A stretch of 36,923 nucleotides of DNA from Septoria linicola (lineage: Eukaryota; Ascomycota; Dothideomycetes; Mycosphaerellales; Mycosphaerellaceae), in contig CP099434.1 of NCBI GenBank assembly GCA_024114885.1, positions 1 through 36,923 of the forward strand, written 5' to 3'. This document shows positions 36,598 through 36,923 of this stretch, in pieces. Below the pieces are notes generated by a model. That model worked only from the letters and a program-made list of their open reading frames with translations, did not search any database and was not told the origin of the DNA. A program made the translations under genes and the position numbers. Each line of letters begins with the position of its first letter. Within the stretch, counting starts at the first letter, position 1.

Positions 36598-36923
36598 TTA
36601 TAACACTATGTATAAAACAGTAGCGCTTATAATAAATGCCATTAAAAATGAAAATCTTTTTACACAATCACTTTGTAAAGGTAAACTAGCAAAAGCGTGA
36701 GGTTTAGGAGGACTGTTTAAACATCACTCTATACTACTATAAGCTCTGTTAAGTAAATGCTGTAAGAAATCTGTATAGAACTGAGGTATAGCTCATGGAT
36801 ATCTAGATACACTTTCACCATAAACTAGCTGAACGTACACGATATTCAAGAATAATCAAGTAGCTACAACAGAGATGATTGAACCAAAACTACTAATTAA
36901 GTTTCATCCCGCAAATGCGTCAG
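36598..36923 (-). CDS. cox1: Cytochrome c oxidase subunit 1, 3' part
   Basis: Continuation of the Cox1 frame from base 1: the codon split over the ends is C|CT, giving SDY-P-DAFAGWN. The C-terminal helix pair and the tail ending in LQSDCVKRFSFLMAF and a short hydrophobic extension follow, with TAA at 36600-36598. The seamless join shows that the molecule is circular, or at least circularly mapping. A copy of nad4L begins about 90 bases downstream on the same strand, so the copied gene and its attached ORF could be carried on the cox1 transcript. Confidence 0.97.

Overview
This window is a complete circular fungal mitochondrial genome opened inside cox1. Reading the minus strand off base 1 and on from base 36923 gives one uninterrupted Cox1 frame, so the two ends join without a gap. 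TGA is read as tryptophan in the conserved genes (genetic code 4). The window holds the core set cox1-3, cob, nad1-6, nad4L, atp6, atp8 and atp9, both rRNAs, and tRNAs for all 20 amino acids. Genes lie on both strands, which favours Basidiomycota over most Pezizomycotina, but I cannot name the species. I see no introns in the mitochondrial genes, no rps3, and no plasmid DNA or RNA polymerase gene.

Layout. The minus strand carries nearly everything: cox1, a tRNA cluster, nad4, atp6, atp8, trnY, rns, an acidic coiled-coil ORF, cox3, cox2, nad6, a long tRNA cluster interrupted by a GIY-YIG endonuclease ORF and a PD-(D/E)XK-like ORF, an unknown membrane-protein ORF behind a nad4L copy, three tRNAs, atp9, trnN, nad3 and nad2. 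The plus strand carries trnR(CCU), nad1, nad4L, nad5 and cob (20.7-26.1 kb). A region of copies and chimeras follows: an ORF after cob, a nad4L relic, a 321-codon ORF built on the start of nad6, copies of trnV and trnM, then rnl on the minus strand.

The most unusual part is 31.97-34.7 kb. This island is visibly richer in G+C than its surroundings and has nuclear-type features. It holds two divergent genes, TGG-only tryptophan in the one gene that has tryptophan, TATA and CT-rich promoters with shared motifs, and a 46-nt intron with GT, CTAAC and AG signals. Flanking repeat arrays have a core spaced almost only by 41 or 51 bp. One island gene (278 aa) has a PD...ExK motif and is recognisably related to the AT-rich 203-aa ORF at 13.7 kb, which sits among the tRNAs. 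The island is followed by a nad1 3' copy, a 250-aa ORF starting with the first 29 codons of nad5, and a second intact nad4L copy just downstream of cox1.

A recurring theme is accessory reading frames attached to duplicated or native respiratory-chain genes (nad4L/nad5, nad6, cob, possibly nad2), with partly decayed duplications nearby. This recalls the chimeric ORFs of plant mitochondria, but no function is shown here. One caution applies throughout: atp6 (twice), nad2 (twice), nad3 and nad5 each need one extra base in a short A/T run to restore the frame. That points to homopolymer undercalling, and the same kind of error may split or truncate some accessory ORFs.
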